Positions 8,003 to 17,264 are shown, numbered from the stretch's first letter. The stretch is 45,568 nucleotides of DNA from ARK-14 sp002899805 (GCA_039793985.1 JBAMMC010000018.1:1-45568); one strand, 5' to 3'. Program-made: numbers and translations. The notes: generated from the sequence alone by a model not told the origin.

Positions 8003-9523
8003 ATGCAAAAGCAACCTGAGCCTGCCGTCGAAATGCTGAATATTACGAAGATTTACCCAGATGGAGTACTTGCCCTGAATGATGTTTCAATTTCTGTGGA
8101 AAAGGGAGAAATACATGGGATCCTCGGAGAAAACGGGGCAGGAAAAACAACACTCATGAGGATCCTTTACGGAAACATAAAACCAACGAGAGGAAAGATC
8201 AAGATCTTCGGAAGGGAAGTCAACTTCAGAAGCAGCGCAGATGCTATCAAGATGGGAATAGGGATGGTACACCAGCATCCAGCCCTCGTTCCTGTTTTTA
8301 CGGCAAGAGAGAACATATATTTGGGTCTCCGCTCTGATTTCAAAGAGGGAGCTACTCTCGAAGAACTCATGAAGTCTACCGGAATGAAAATTCCTCTTGA
8401 TGAAAGGGTCGAAGATCTTTCTCTGGGAATAGCGCAAAAAATAGAGATCCTCAAGGTCCTCTATAGAGGTGCTGACATACTTATACTAGATGAACCAACT
8501 ACCAATATGACAACCGAGGAAGTCAAGGACTTCTTCTTAAGTCTGAAGAATATGAAGAGAATGGGAAAAACGATCTTGTTCATATCTCATAAACTAAAAG
8601 AGATACTCGAAATAACCGATAAAGTAACTGTATTGAGGAAGGGAAAAGTAAGCGGGAGAGTTGTAACTAATCAGACAAGCGCCGAGGAGCTTGCTAGGCT
8701 CATGGTTGGTAGGGAAGTGTTTCTCGAATTTGAAAAACCTCAGGTCGCTTATGGAGAGAAAATAATGAGCGTTAATGATCTTTGGATAAAGAGGTGGGAC
8801 GGCTCTTGGGCGGTGAAAGGAGTAAGCTTCGATGTCAGGAAAGGAGAGATTTTCGGAATAGCTGGAGTTGAGGGCAATGGACAAAGCGAGCTGATAGAAG
8901 CGATTACAGGGCTCAGAAAGGTCGAGAAGGGAAAGGTAATTTTCAAGGGGGAGGACGTCACGAATAGCTCACCCTCTCATTTATATCTAATGGGTATGGC
9001 ACATATACCGGAAGACAGGCAAAGGACAGGTCTAGTTTTGGATATGAACGTTTGGGAGAACTCAATTTTGGGAATACATAAAAAGAAGGAGTTCTTACGC
9101 CCTATGTTTGTATTTAATATCAGAAAAATACTGGAACATACAGACCAACTCATTCGTCAATACGATATAGTGGTTTCAAGGGTCTCCTCCCCTGTCCGTA
9201 GTTTAAGCGGGGGTAACCAGCAGAAAGTTATTGTAGGGAGAGAAATTTCCAAATCGCCCGACCTAATTGTAGCCTCACAACCAACAAGAGGTCTAGATGT
9301 TGGTGCTACCGAATATATCAGAAAGCTATTGCTCGAGCTGAAAAAGCAGGGAAAGGCTGTTATCCTAATGTCGAGTGACCTTGATGAAATAATGGGACTC
9401 AGCGACAGAATAGCTGTCATGTATGAAGGAGAGTTCATGGGTGTTTCTGAAACTTCATCGCTCACAGAGAGGCAAATAGGAATGATGATGGGAGGTTATA
9501 GGCTCAACGAGTTGGTCGGGTGA
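8003..9523 (+). CDS. ABC transporter ATPase with two nucleotide-binding domains (nucleoside/sugar importer type)
   Basis: A 506-residue fused ATPase of the RbsA/MglA/YufO kind that powers the BMP importer from the cytosolic side. The first domain has Walker A GENGAGKTT (about residue 43), a degenerate signature LSLGIAQK, and Walker B ILILDEPT. The second domain has the weakened Walker A GVEGNGQ, which lacks the usual Lys as in family members, an intact LSGGNQQK signature, and SQPTRGLD in place of a standard Walker B Glu. One competent and one altered site is normal for this class. The stop overlaps the next gene region. Confidence 0.92.
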   Translation: MQKQPEPAVEMLNITKIYPDGVLALNDVSISVEKGEIHGILGENGAGKTTLMRILYGNIKPTRGKIKIFGREVNFRSSADAIKMGIGMVHQHPALVPVFTARENIYLGLRSDFKEGATLEELMKSTGMKIPLDERVEDLSLGIAQKIEILKVLYRGADILILDEPTTNMTTEEVKDFFLSLKNMKRMGKTILFISHKLKEILEITDKVTVLRKGKVSGRVVTNQTSAEELARLMVGREVFLEFEKPQVAYGEKIMSVNDLWIKRWDGSWAVKGVSFDVRKGEIFGIAGVEGNGQSELIEAITGLRKVEKGKVIFKGEDVTNSSPSHLYLMGMAHIPEDRQRTGLVLDMNVWENSILGIHKKKEFLRPMFVFNIRKILEHTDQLIRQYDIVVSRVSSPVRSLSGGNQQKVIVGREISKSPDLIVASQPTRGLDVGATEYIRKLLLELKKQGKAVILMSSDLDEIMGLSDRIAVMYEGEFMGVSETSSLTERQIGMMMGGYRLNELVG

Positions 9524-9531
9524 AAGTGAGC

Positions 9532-10590
9532 ATGTCTTCAATAAAACTGAAGGATAAATATGGAGATATACTCATGGCATTTGCGGAAGTTACAGTAGCA
9601 ACTCTCATAGGATTGGGAATTTCGGCTATCCTCATAAAGGTTGGAGGGTATAGCCCTACCTCAGCCCTATATTATCTCTTCAAAGGAGCTTTCGGAAACC
9701 TATATGGTTTTTATACTACACTCAGTTATTCCATACCTCTAATGCTCACGGGACTCGCATTTGCAGTCAGCGTCAGGGCAGGTCTTTTCAATATAGGCGC
9801 AGAAGGACAGGTATATATTTCCGCCCTAGGAGCGATAATGGTTGCTTCAATAGCTTTGCCCTCCTATTTATATCTTCCTGCTGAGTTCGCGGTTGGGGTA
9901 ACTTTAGCTATAGCTTGGTCACTAATTGCCGGTATCCTCAAAGTTTGGAAAGGAGTCAACGAGGTTGTATCAACCATAATGCTAAACTGGATAGCATATT
10001 GGGTTGTCGAATATTCGAGGTCAAATATCTACTATGATCCTCTATCTCCCGATAGAACGATCAGAATTCCCGTTTCAGGCAGGCTTCCATTGCTAATTCC
10101 CAACACGCAACTTTATTCAGGGATTTTCATTTCCCTAGCAGTAGTTGTGATCTTTTATATTATTATGTGGAAAACTGCCATTGGTTATGAGATTAGGGCA
10201 GTAGGCCTTAATCCCAACGCTTCAAAGTATGGTGGTATAAGGATCTCTCTAGTTGCTCTCGAGGCTTTTGCTATAAGTGGCCTTCTAGCAGGGCTGGCAG
10301 GTGTTATGGAAACTATTGGAAGACCTCCAACATATGCGATAGTCACGAGCCTAACGAATCTGGTTAACCTTGGGTTCAACGGAATTACCGTTTCCTTAAT
10401 AGGAAGAAACAATCCATTAGGTATAATACCGGCTTCAATATTCATAGGTGGACTCACGGCGGGAGCGACTTCGATGCAGATATTTGCTGGCGTACCGCTG
10501 GAGATGGTCCAAGCAGTTCAAGGGGTAATTGTGATAGTTCTCGCCATCCCCGGAGTGATAAGACTGATAAAATCTAAAATTCGGAGGTGA
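9532..10590 (+). CDS. ABC transporter permease of the BMP importer, subunit 1
   Basis: A membrane subunit of the BPD_transp_2 (branched-chain/ribose) permease family, about 352 residues and 8-10 hydrophobic helices. The conserved VRAGLFNIGAEGQ block (about 84-96) and the loop with GLNPNASKYGGI, which touches the ATPase, are present. It pairs with the next gene as a heterodimer. I chose ATG 9532, behind GGGTGA; GTG 9520 and 9526 are possible alternatives that overlap the ATPase stop. Confidence 0.88.
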   Translation: MSSIKLKDKYGDILMAFAEVTVATLIGLGISAILIKVGGYSPTSALYYLFKGAFGNLYGFYTTLSYSIPLMLTGLAFAVSVRAGLFNIGAEGQVYISALGAIMVASIALPSYLYLPAEFAVGVTLAIAWSLIAGILKVWKGVNEVVSTIMLNWIAYWVVEYSRSNIYYDPLSPDRTIRIPVSGRLPLLIPNTQLYSGIFISLAVVVIFYIIMWKTAIGYEIRAVGLNPNASKYGGIRISLVALEAFAISGLLAGLAGVMETIGRPPTYAIVTSLTNLVNLGFNGITVSLIGRNNPLGIIPASIFIGGLTAGATSMQIFAGVPLEMVQAVQGVIVIVLAIPGVIRLIKSKIRR

Positions 10591-10595
10591 GTGGG

Positions 10596-11486
10596 ATGGA
10601 CATGTCTATGTTGATTAACATTTTGATTCAAACTGCCTATGCCTCAACTCCACTTCTCCTTTCCGCGACAGGAGAAATATTTTCTGAAAGAGCTGGAATA
10701 GTCAATATAGGACTCGAAGGGATAATGTTAATTTCCGGGTTTGTGGGAGTAGTCGTAGGACAGGAACTATTGAACCCCTTTGCTGGAGTCGTGGCAGCGG
10801 TTGCAGTTGGAGCATTAATCGGTCTGTTGCATGGATTTATAACCGCTTATCTGAAGGGAGATCATGTAATTAGTGGGCTCGGAATAAACTTATTCGCCCT
10901 TGGTTTTGTTCCATATGGCATATATGCTGTTTGGGGAGTCAGAGGCTACTTTAATCCTAGCGACCAAGCTAAAGTGCCGAAGATCTTTGGTGTCTCTCCA
11001 ATATTCATAGCTAGTCTTATCATAGTGTTTGTGATACAGTATGTACTTTTCCATACAAAGTTTGGCCTCTCTCTTAGAGCCTGCGGAGAGGATCCTCATT
11101 CAGCTGACGCCTCTGGAGTAAGGGTAGAGAGAACGCAGATTATTGCTGCAGTGATAGGTTCTTCCCTTTCAGGTTTAGCGGGTGTCTTCATGTCTTTGGA
11201 TTGGCTTACTACGATAACCAAGGATCTCCCCGCTGGAAGAGGTTTCATCGCTCTTGCTATAGTTAATTTCGCTAACTGGAATCCACTCCTTGGGCTCTTA
11301 GGTAGCTACATATTTGGCTTCTCTTGGGTCGCCATAGAATGGCTGAAGATCTCTTCATTGAAACAGGTCATACCTGTTACCCTTCTCAATATTATTCCGT
11401 ATGTGGTCACTCTAGCAGTAACTGCAGGGGTTCTAGGGAGGTCTAGACCCCCGAAGTACGCTGGAGTGCCCTATAAAAAGGAGTGA
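10596..11486 (+). CDS. ABC transporter permease of the BMP importer, subunit 2
   Basis: The second membrane subunit, about 296 residues, of the same permease family. It contains FSERAGIVNIGLEGIML near the N-terminus and the loop CGEDPHSADASGV, which matches the ATPase-contact region of YufQ/NupC-type permeases. GGAGGTGA overlaps the stop of the first permease gene and is spaced 5 bases before ATG 10596, so translation is coupled. Together with the two preceding genes and the binding protein it completes the importer. Confidence 0.88.
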   Translation: MDMSMLINILIQTAYASTPLLLSATGEIFSERAGIVNIGLEGIMLISGFVGVVVGQELLNPFAGVVAAVAVGALIGLLHGFITAYLKGDHVISGLGINLFALGFVPYGIYAVWGVRGYFNPSDQAKVPKIFGVSPIFIASLIIVFVIQYVLFHTKFGLSLRACGEDPHSADASGVRVERTQIIAAVIGSSLSGLAGVFMSLDWLTTITKDLPAGRGFIALAIVNFANWNPLLGLLGSYIFGFSWVAIEWLKISSLKQVIPVTLLNIIPYVVTLAVTAGVLGRSRPPKYAGVPYKKE

Positions 11487-11501
11487 GGAGGATTGGATAA
11501 A

Positions 11502-12740
11502 ATGACAGAAATGAAAAATGAAATATATGCGTTTGTGGCATCTTCGATACTTGGAGAAGATGTGGGGAAAAAATTCTCGGAAGAAATTGGAAAGCGCTTA
11601 GAGGAAAGAGGACATGGAAATATTTTTCTCGGTTCTATAAATAATCTTGAAGAATTGAAAAAGCTTCCGCAATCCGACTTAGTTGTAATCTTCGTTGCCA
11701 CTGGAGGAACAGAGGACATAATAACAGAAGCGGGAAATAGGAGTAAGAGTTTACATTTGTTCTATCATGACTCCTATAACAGCTTACCTGCCACTTTGGA
11801 ATCAGCGGCTTTTCTCAAACAACAAGGAAAATCGGTACATCTTCACAAATACAGTGGACCGGACACCTTCGTGGAAACTGTTGAACGATTGAGCAAAGCA
11901 GCTAAAGGGGCAAGCAGACTTAGGAATTGTAGGTTAGGTGTTGTTGGAGGAGTTAGCAGCTGGCTAGTCTACAGTAAGGCATCTCCTGAAGATGTAAAGA
12001 GAAAAGTAGGAGCTGAGCTTGTGAGCATACCACTTCAAGAGCTTCTCATACGATTTGATTCCAAGAAACAAAACCTATCCAAAAAGAATTTACCTATAGA
12101 GCCAAGAGAAGTGCACGTTAGTGATCAAGAAATAAACAAAGCTCTAGCAGTTCATGAAGCTTTGGAAGAAATTGCTGAGAAATGGGGTCTGTGTGGGTTA
12201 ACAGTAAAATGCTTCGATCTAATAATGGCTAGGAAGACGACTGCCTGCCTCTCTATGTCCCTCATGAATACTAAGGTTTTTCCAGCTGCCTGCGAAGGAG
12301 ACATACCTCTCTTGATTTCAATGGCTTTGGGTGAGTTCGCTACTGGTAAACCTGCTTTCATGGGGAATCCATCGAGAGTATCAGGAAACGAATTGCTCAT
12401 AGCTCACTGCACTGCTCCACTTATATCTTCGTTTAAACTTACAACCCATTTCGAGTCTGGACTAGGTGTCGGTATCAGCGTTGATTATCCTGTAGGAGAA
12501 AAAGCAACTATTTTCAGGTTAGACTCTAAACTCGAACTTCTCAGGATTGGGGTCGGTGAGATAAAGAAATGGGAGTGGAGAACAGATTTATGCAGAACCC
12601 AAGTGCTTATAGAAATGGGCAACGCAGAAAAAATACTGAGACAAAGCATAGGTAACCATTACGCTTTGATATTAGGAGACGTTTCAGATGAGATTGTAGC
12701 AGCGGGAGAGATCATAGGACTTAACATAGATTTCATTTAA
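11502..12740 (+). CDS. L-fucose/L-arabinose isomerase-related protein
   Basis: A cytosolic protein of about 412 residues related to the COG2407 group of FucI/AraA-like enzymes. The first two thirds are only loosely conserved. The C-terminal part carries the diagnostic metal-site blocks: KCFD, PAACEGD (the Glu and Asp of the metal site), GKPAFMGNPSRV and a late LIAHC His. True L-fucose isomerases are about 590 residues, so this is a shorter relative and the reaction is not certain. It follows the second permease by 15 bases and is probably in the importer operon, so it may act on the imported compound or its sugar part. ATG 11502 and TTG 11493 are both possible starts behind GAGGAGG. Confidence 0.72.
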   Translation: MTEMKNEIYAFVASSILGEDVGKKFSEEIGKRLEERGHGNIFLGSINNLEELKKLPQSDLVVIFVATGGTEDIITEAGNRSKSLHLFYHDSYNSLPATLESAAFLKQQGKSVHLHKYSGPDTFVETVERLSKAAKGASRLRNCRLGVVGGVSSWLVYSKASPEDVKRKVGAELVSIPLQELLIRFDSKKQNLSKKNLPIEPREVHVSDQEINKALAVHEALEEIAEKWGLCGLTVKCFDLIMARKTTACLSMSLMNTKVFPAACEGDIPLLISMALGEFATGKPAFMGNPSRVSGNELLIAHCTAPLISSFKLTTHFESGLGVGISVDYPVGEKATIFRLDSKLELLRIGVGEIKKWEWRTDLCRTQVLIEMGNAEKILRQSIGNHYALILGDVSDEIVAAGEIIGLNIDFI

Positions 12741-13178
12741 CTTTTTTATGACAAACTGAAATTTTTGCCTTTTAAGTTGAAATGAAGTTCAATGAACATT
12801 GTCTTTTTTACAACTGAAAGTCTCGCCTTTTAAGACGGATGAACGTACAGCAGAATAGAATATTTGCTTCTATATTTTTACATCTCTACGTTTGGGCGTT
12901 TGAATTGTGAATGACGAAGGAGAGATAATTTGGTAACTGGAATGAACGTTGTCCCCGAGCTACTATCTTGGGAAGAAAGCTCAAAGATGATTCCTAGCCG
13001 CTCCGAATACCCAGTAGATGAAAGAAATTGGCCCTAATGATTGCTGAGAACCGATAATCCTCTATAAGGAAATCATTATATTTCTGAGCGGGAGAATCCC
13101 AGAAAACCATCTTTGGAAAATGCATGGGAAAATAATTAAATATAAGCAAAAACTTTTCGGTTGTTGAGGTAAGCTTAA
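12741..13178. other. Non-coding region with imperfect repeats
   Basis: No convincing gene is present on either strand. After a T-run at about 12742-12747 it holds a pair of imperfect direct repeats (12755-12786 and 12813-12843), a later echo of their tail (12941-12953), a weak C/D-like candidate (12985-13037), and, at about 13131-13145, an AT-rich TATA element followed by a GAGGT ribosome site for the next gene. Confidence 0.5.
12755..12843 (+). repeat. Two imperfect direct repeats, period 58 bases
   Basis: Copy 1 (12755-12786) and copy 2 (12813-12843) share ACTGAAA, then five variable bases, then GCCTTTTAAG, then ATGAA after a short variable gap. The spacing between the first two blocks is identical. 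AATGAACATTGTC at 12791-12803 recurs with one change at 12941-12953. The function is unknown; CTTTTAAG could be part of a promoter or an RNA element. Confidence 0.6.
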
Positions 13179-14183
13179 ATGAAAGTCGCAATTGTCAGAT
13201 ATCCAAAGCTAGAACTATTTGGTTTGTTCACTGATGTCCTAGAGAAGCTGAAAAAAATAGCAGAAGTCGAAGAACTCTACGGTTCAAAAGATGAAAAAGA
13301 ACTCGCAACTCAGTTAAAGGGTTTTGATGTTGCTATAACAGAACCGATGATGCCAAGGTTTGGAAAAGAATTTTTCGAACATAATAACGATATAAGGCTT
13401 GTTTTTGTCCATGGAAGGGGATATGATAACATCGATGTGGATGCTGCTTATAAAAAAGGTGTTATTGTCGCTAGAGTACCAGGATGGTGTGAGAACGAGG
13501 CTGTAGCAGAGCACGCCCTCGCGCTTATTTTGGAGGGAGCAAAAAAACTTTGGAAAGCGAGGACGTGGGTGTCCAACGGTGAATGGGAAAAGGTAGGTGA
13601 AAGCGGAGGGTATTTTCTATCACCAAGCATAAGAGAGATGGCAATTTGCGTAATTGGTTTTGGATACATAGGGAGCAGACTTGCCAGGATACTGAAGAAT
13701 GGATTTGGTGCTGAGATTTTAGTCTATGATCCTTATGTTCCTTCTGGAAAAATCAAGGAGGAAGGATACACACCGTTTGAAGATCTTCATGAAATGCTCG
13801 AGAAATGTGATGCTATTTCTATAAATGCTGAACTGACAAACGAAACTTTTCATATGATAAGCGAAAAGGAATTCGAGCTAATGAAAGACGGAGTCATCAT
13901 TGTGAATACAGCCAGAGGAGCTATATTAGATACAGATGCGCTCATCGGAGCTTTAAAAAATGGAAAGATTGCCTTCGCTGGGTTGGACGTAGTGGAGGGC
14001 GAACCTATAAGCAGCAGTCATCCTCTCTTAAATTACGAAAACGTATTGATTACCCCTCACGTAGCATATGCGACAAACGAGGCGATAAAATGTATGGATT
14101 ATTCAACACTCGAAGCAGTCGAATCATTGATGAAGGGAAAGGAGATAAGAGAAATAATTGTACCAAAAGCTAAATACCTATGA
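13179..14183 (+). CDS. D-isomer-specific 2-hydroxyacid dehydrogenase
   Basis: An NAD-dependent enzyme of 334 residues that interconverts 2-oxo acids and D-2-hydroxy acids. The nucleotide-binding domain has VIGFGYIGSRLA (about 158-169). The catalytic set is complete: Arg in NTARGAI, Glu in VVEGEP and His in TPHVAYAT (about 293). The N-terminal GRGYDNIDVDAA block is typical of the phosphoglycerate/glyoxylate/lactate dehydrogenase group, and the exact substrate is open. There is no C-terminal ACT domain, so it is not a long-form SerA. A GlcD-type dehydrogenase lies 1 kb downstream, which suggests handling of 2-hydroxy acids such as lactate or glycolate. A GAGGT site precedes ATG 13179. Confidence 0.85.
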   Translation: MKVAIVRYPKLELFGLFTDVLEKLKKIAEVEELYGSKDEKELATQLKGFDVAITEPMMPRFGKEFFEHNNDIRLVFVHGRGYDNIDVDAAYKKGVIVARVPGWCENEAVAEHALALILEGAKKLWKARTWVSNGEWEKVGESGGYFLSPSIREMAICVIGFGYIGSRLARILKNGFGAEILVYDPYVPSGKIKEEGYTPFEDLHEMLEKCDAISINAELTNETFHMISEKEFELMKDGVIIVNTARGAILDTDALIGALKNGKIAFAGLDVVEGEPISSSHPLLNYENVLITPHVAYATNEAIKCMDYSTLEAVESLMKGKEIREIIVPKAKYL

Positions 14184-14194
14184 GAACCGAAGAT

Positions 14195-15142
14195 TTAGGA
14201 GCTTGGTAAGATAACTTCATATAGAGGGCACATCACATCTTTTCCATAGAACTGCTTCAATGCTTCTTCTCCAATGAACACATTGCCTCCTATTTCTCCC
14301 CAAGCTGCGCTTATAGAACCTCTCAATAAGATAATTCTGAGTTTGCCGCCAGCGGTCCTACAATTAATTAGAATTGGAGCTGAGGCACTTTTGCTACTTC
14401 CAGTTAGCTTATACAGAAAATCTTCTCCCAATACTCCAAATTCTGTTCCAATCGGTTTTGCGTTTTTCAATAATTCATTCATGAACAGCAGATCACCCAA
14501 TTTGTTAGAGAGAGCTGTATCAATGCTTAGAAACTTCTTTTCTTGGAACGTAGGTGCCTCCTCTTTTTTCACTTCACCTTTTACTTCTCTGGTCACCATT
14601 GATATTTTTGGTACTTGAGTCGTTTCCTTAAGAGAAGGAGAAGGCTCTATAGGCCTTTGTGGGATAGCAGTTTTAGGAATTAAAGCAACAATTTCTTTCG
14701 AAATCCTATCTGAAAGAGCATTGAGGAATTCTATTGAATTCTTTATCATTTCATCTTCATAGGGAGAAGAATATGTCAGTTCGATTCTTAAGTCGGTCGC
14801 CTTTCCTATGGGTATTATTTCAAATTTCAAAGTGAAGTCAGCTCTAGTCTTATATCTCAAGACACCAATTCCTACAGAAGTTTCACCTGTAGCTGAGAAC
14901 AAAACTACATATCCTTCTCCTTCCAACTCTCTTCCTTCAAGTTTTCCCTTGATAGGACCTTCGAAACCGAATCCACTCATCTTGAACTGAATCTCTCTCT
15001 CGTCCATTTTGATTATTTTAGGCTTCGTTGGAAATAGATTGAGCAGATTCTCTCCTCTTTTTAAAACTTCGTAGACAGACTGCGGGGGGAGGTCGAGCTT
15101 GATAGAAACGCTTCTGGTAAAGGTCAAATACTTCAACCTCAT
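14195..15142 (-). CDS. Two-domain protein of unknown function, SRPBCC-like N-terminus
   Basis: I do not recognise this 315-residue protein. The first half (about 1-155) alternates strands and closes with a long helix, as in SRPBCC/START-like hydrophobic-ligand binding folds such as CoxG; the phrase VYEVLKRGENLLNLFP resembles the start of such domains. A Pro/Lys/Glu-rich linker (about 155-205) joins it to a second domain (about 205-315) that I cannot place. There is no signal peptide or membrane segment. It is transcribed divergently from the GlcD-type gene and convergently with the hydroxyacid dehydrogenase. CoxG-like proteins often accompany redox enzymes, but the link here is only by position. 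Confidence 0.6.
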   Translation of the reverse strand: MRLKYLTFTRSVSIKLDLPPQSVYEVLKRGENLLNLFPTKPKIIKMDEREIQFKMSGFGFEGPIKGKLEGRELEGEGYVVLFSATGETSVGIGVLRYKTRADFTLKFEIIPIGKATDLRIELTYSSPYEDEMIKNSIEFLNALSDRISKEIVALIPKTAIPQRPIEPSPSLKETTQVPKISMVTREVKGEVKKEEAPTFQEKKFLSIDTALSNKLGDLLFMNELLKNAKPIGTEFGVLGEDFLYKLTGSSKSASAPILINCRTAGGKLRIILLRGSISAAWGEIGGNVFIGEEALKQFYGKDVMCPLYEVILPSS

Positions 15143-15210
15143 TTTAAAGTTAACCTTTCTTCATATAAATTTTTATTTATAATCTCTTTCTATTTTAAAG
15201 TGTGTGTTGA

Positions 15211-16587
15211 ATGTTGATAGATGAAATATCGGAAGAACTGAGAGCAATTGTGGGAGAAAATTGGGTAATAACAGACCCGAGAGCTATAGATCCTTATCTT
15301 TTTGATAAGACAGAACCATACATCAGACCACAGCCAATCAAAGAAGTAATCGTAGTCAAACCAGGATCCATAGATGAAATTTCTAAAGTGATGAAACTCG
15401 CTTTCGCAAGTTCTATACCAGTATTTCCCAGAGGTGGAGGGACGGGGTTGACGGGAGGAGCAATACCAACAAGGTCAGGTATAGTCCTTTCGTTGGAGAG
15501 GCTCAACAGAGTAAGTATCGATAAAAATAACATGATTGCAGAAGTGGAAGCTGGAGCTACTCTAAGAAAGCTCATTGAAGAAGCTGAAAAAAATGACCTT
15601 TATTTCCCTCCTCATCCCGGAGATGAAGGAGCTCAGATAGGAGGACTCATTGCCTGCAACGCCGGGGGTTCGCGAGCTCTTAGGCATGGCACTATGAGAA
15701 ACTCAGTTCTAGGACTTCAGATTGTGCTTCCAAACGGAAGATTGGTCACCATTGGAGGAAAAGCATTGAAAAATAATATGGGCACGAATTTCTCTCATCT
15801 GTTCATAGGAAGTGAAGGATCTCTAGGGATAATCGTTAAGGCTTATGTAAAATTATACCCTAAACCAAGATTTTCTGCGACTCTACTTTTCCCATTCTCA
15901 AGTCCAAATGATGCAATCGAAGCAGCGATGGAGCTACTTTGGAATGGATATGTACCATTATCTCTGGAATTGGTCGATGCCACTTCTATGAGAAAAACAG
16001 CAGATTACCTTGGACTTCCTTGGAAGTATGGCACAGGTGAAGTTTACCTTATGATCTTGCTAGCTGAGCCAAACCAAGAAATGCTATACGCTGAGATAGA
16101 AGGTATCTCTTCCATACTTTCTAGAAGAACCTCCGGAGAACCGATTTTAACAGAGAGGAGGGAGGAACAGGATGAAATATTAAAGATAAGGAGCGAAATC
16201 TATTCTGCCTATGAAAAAAATCTCTTTGAAGGTTTAGATGTATCTCTTCCTCTAGGAGAAATACGAAATTTCCTAGAAATGCTCAACAGAATAGGAGAGA
16301 AATATGGAGTAAAATTTCCTATCGTCGCACATCTGGGAGATGGAACATTCCATCCAGATATATTACTCGATAGTAAGGAAAAAGAGGTACTCGTGAAAGT
16401 GAGAGAAGAAATCTATGAAAGCGCAATTTCTCTCGGGGGGAGTATAACGGGAGAGCATGGTATTGGTTATACAAGAAGAGTCTATGCTGAAAAGTACTTG
16501 GATGAAGGATTGAAGGAATTGATGAGGAACATAAAAAAAGCTATAGATGAAAAAGGTATAATGAATCCAGACAAGTTCATTCCATAA
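15211..16587 (+). CDS. FAD-linked 2-hydroxyacid dehydrogenase, GlcD/D-lactate dehydrogenase type
   Basis: A 458-residue flavoenzyme that oxidises D-lactate, glycolate or a similar 2-hydroxy acid, passing electrons to an unidentified acceptor. The PCMH-type FAD-binding domain has PRGGGTGLTGGAIPT (about 74-88) and HPGDEGAQIGGLIACNAGG. The C-terminal FAD-linked oxidase domain has AHLGDGTFHPDI and GEHGIGYTRR, whose His residues belong to the substrate/metal site. No Fe-S partner (GlcF type) is adjacent. ATG 15211 follows a TATA-like stretch at about 15172-15181, and the leader is short. A T-run follows the stop. Confidence 0.88.
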   Translation: MLIDEISEELRAIVGENWVITDPRAIDPYLFDKTEPYIRPQPIKEVIVVKPGSIDEISKVMKLAFASSIPVFPRGGGTGLTGGAIPTRSGIVLSLERLNRVSIDKNNMIAEVEAGATLRKLIEEAEKNDLYFPPHPGDEGAQIGGLIACNAGGSRALRHGTMRNSVLGLQIVLPNGRLVTIGGKALKNNMGTNFSHLFIGSEGSLGIIVKAYVKLYPKPRFSATLLFPFSSPNDAIEAAMELLWNGYVPLSLELVDATSMRKTADYLGLPWKYGTGEVYLMILLAEPNQEMLYAEIEGISSILSRRTSGEPILTERREEQDEILKIRSEIYSAYEKNLFEGLDVSLPLGEIRNFLEMLNRIGEKYGVKFPIVAHLGDGTFHPDILLDSKEKEVLVKVREEIYESAISLGGSITGEHGIGYTRRVYAEKYLDEGLKELMRNIKKAIDEKGIMNPDKFIP

Positions 16588-16595
16588 AAAATTTT

Positions 16596-17258
16596 TTATT
16601 TTGTAGTTATTTCGATTCCTGGTAGGCTGAGCTTCCTCTCTATACCTCTGAAGAAAACTACTAGAACGCTTATCATAACTAGGTAGACAGCTGCGAGCGT
16701 CGAAAAAGTTTCAACTGGTCTGAAGTAAAGGGAGTTAAAGGTTTTCGTCACCGCGAACATCTCAGGGACACCTACAACGAATGCTAGCGATGAGTATTGA
16801 ACAAGGTAAATGAGCTCGTTGGTTATCCCCAGGAAAGCTCTCCTGATGGCTTGCGGTAATATTACGTAGAAAACCTCCTGCATTCTCGTCATTCCCAATG
16901 ATTTTGCAGCTAACGACTGACCTATATCTATAGATCTTATTGCACCTCGCACATATTCCGATTGATAGGAACCCGAGCAGAGCGTAAACCCTACTACAGC
17001 AGTCCAGAATGGAGGAATGTATATACCGAAGTCCGAGAGACCAAAGAACAATATGAGCAGAGTCACAAGTACAGGAAAACCTCTGAAGGTTATTACTATA
17101 GCAGAAGCAATTCCTCTTATTATTGTATTTCCATAAACTCTAGCAGTACCGAGAGCAATTCCCAAAATAACGCTCAATGGCATTGATATAGCAAGTATCT
17201 CAAGTGTGACTATAATTCCCTTAGCCAACGTGCTGAGAAAATCAGGCCAGAACGGCAA
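16596..17258 (-). CDS. Polar amino-acid ABC transporter permease 2
   Basis: A 220-residue membrane subunit of the HisMQ/GlnP type with about 5 helices. The ATPase-contact loop contains AAKSLGMTRMQEVFYVILPQAIR. The start is TTG 17258 behind GGGAGGT. It is the last gene of a four-gene operon (binding protein, permease 1, ATPase, permease 2) and pairs with permease 1. Confidence 0.9.
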   Translation of the reverse strand: MPFWPDFLSTLAKGIIVTLEILAISMPLSVILGIALGTARVYGNTIIRGIASAIVITFRGFPVLVTLLILFFGLSDFGIYIPPFWTAVVGFTLCSGSYQSEYVRGAIRSIDIGQSLAAKSLGMTRMQEVFYVILPQAIRRAFLGITNELIYLVQYSSLAFVVGVPEMFAVTKTFNSLYFRPVETFSTLAAVYLVMISVLVVFFRGIERKLSLPGIEITTK

Positions 17259-17264
17259 TTATCT

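Noticed and set aside
12994..13191. 65-codon minus-strand frame in the 12741-13178 gap
   Set aside because: There is no ribosome site or known motif, and it runs into the start of the next gene; it is better explained as chance.
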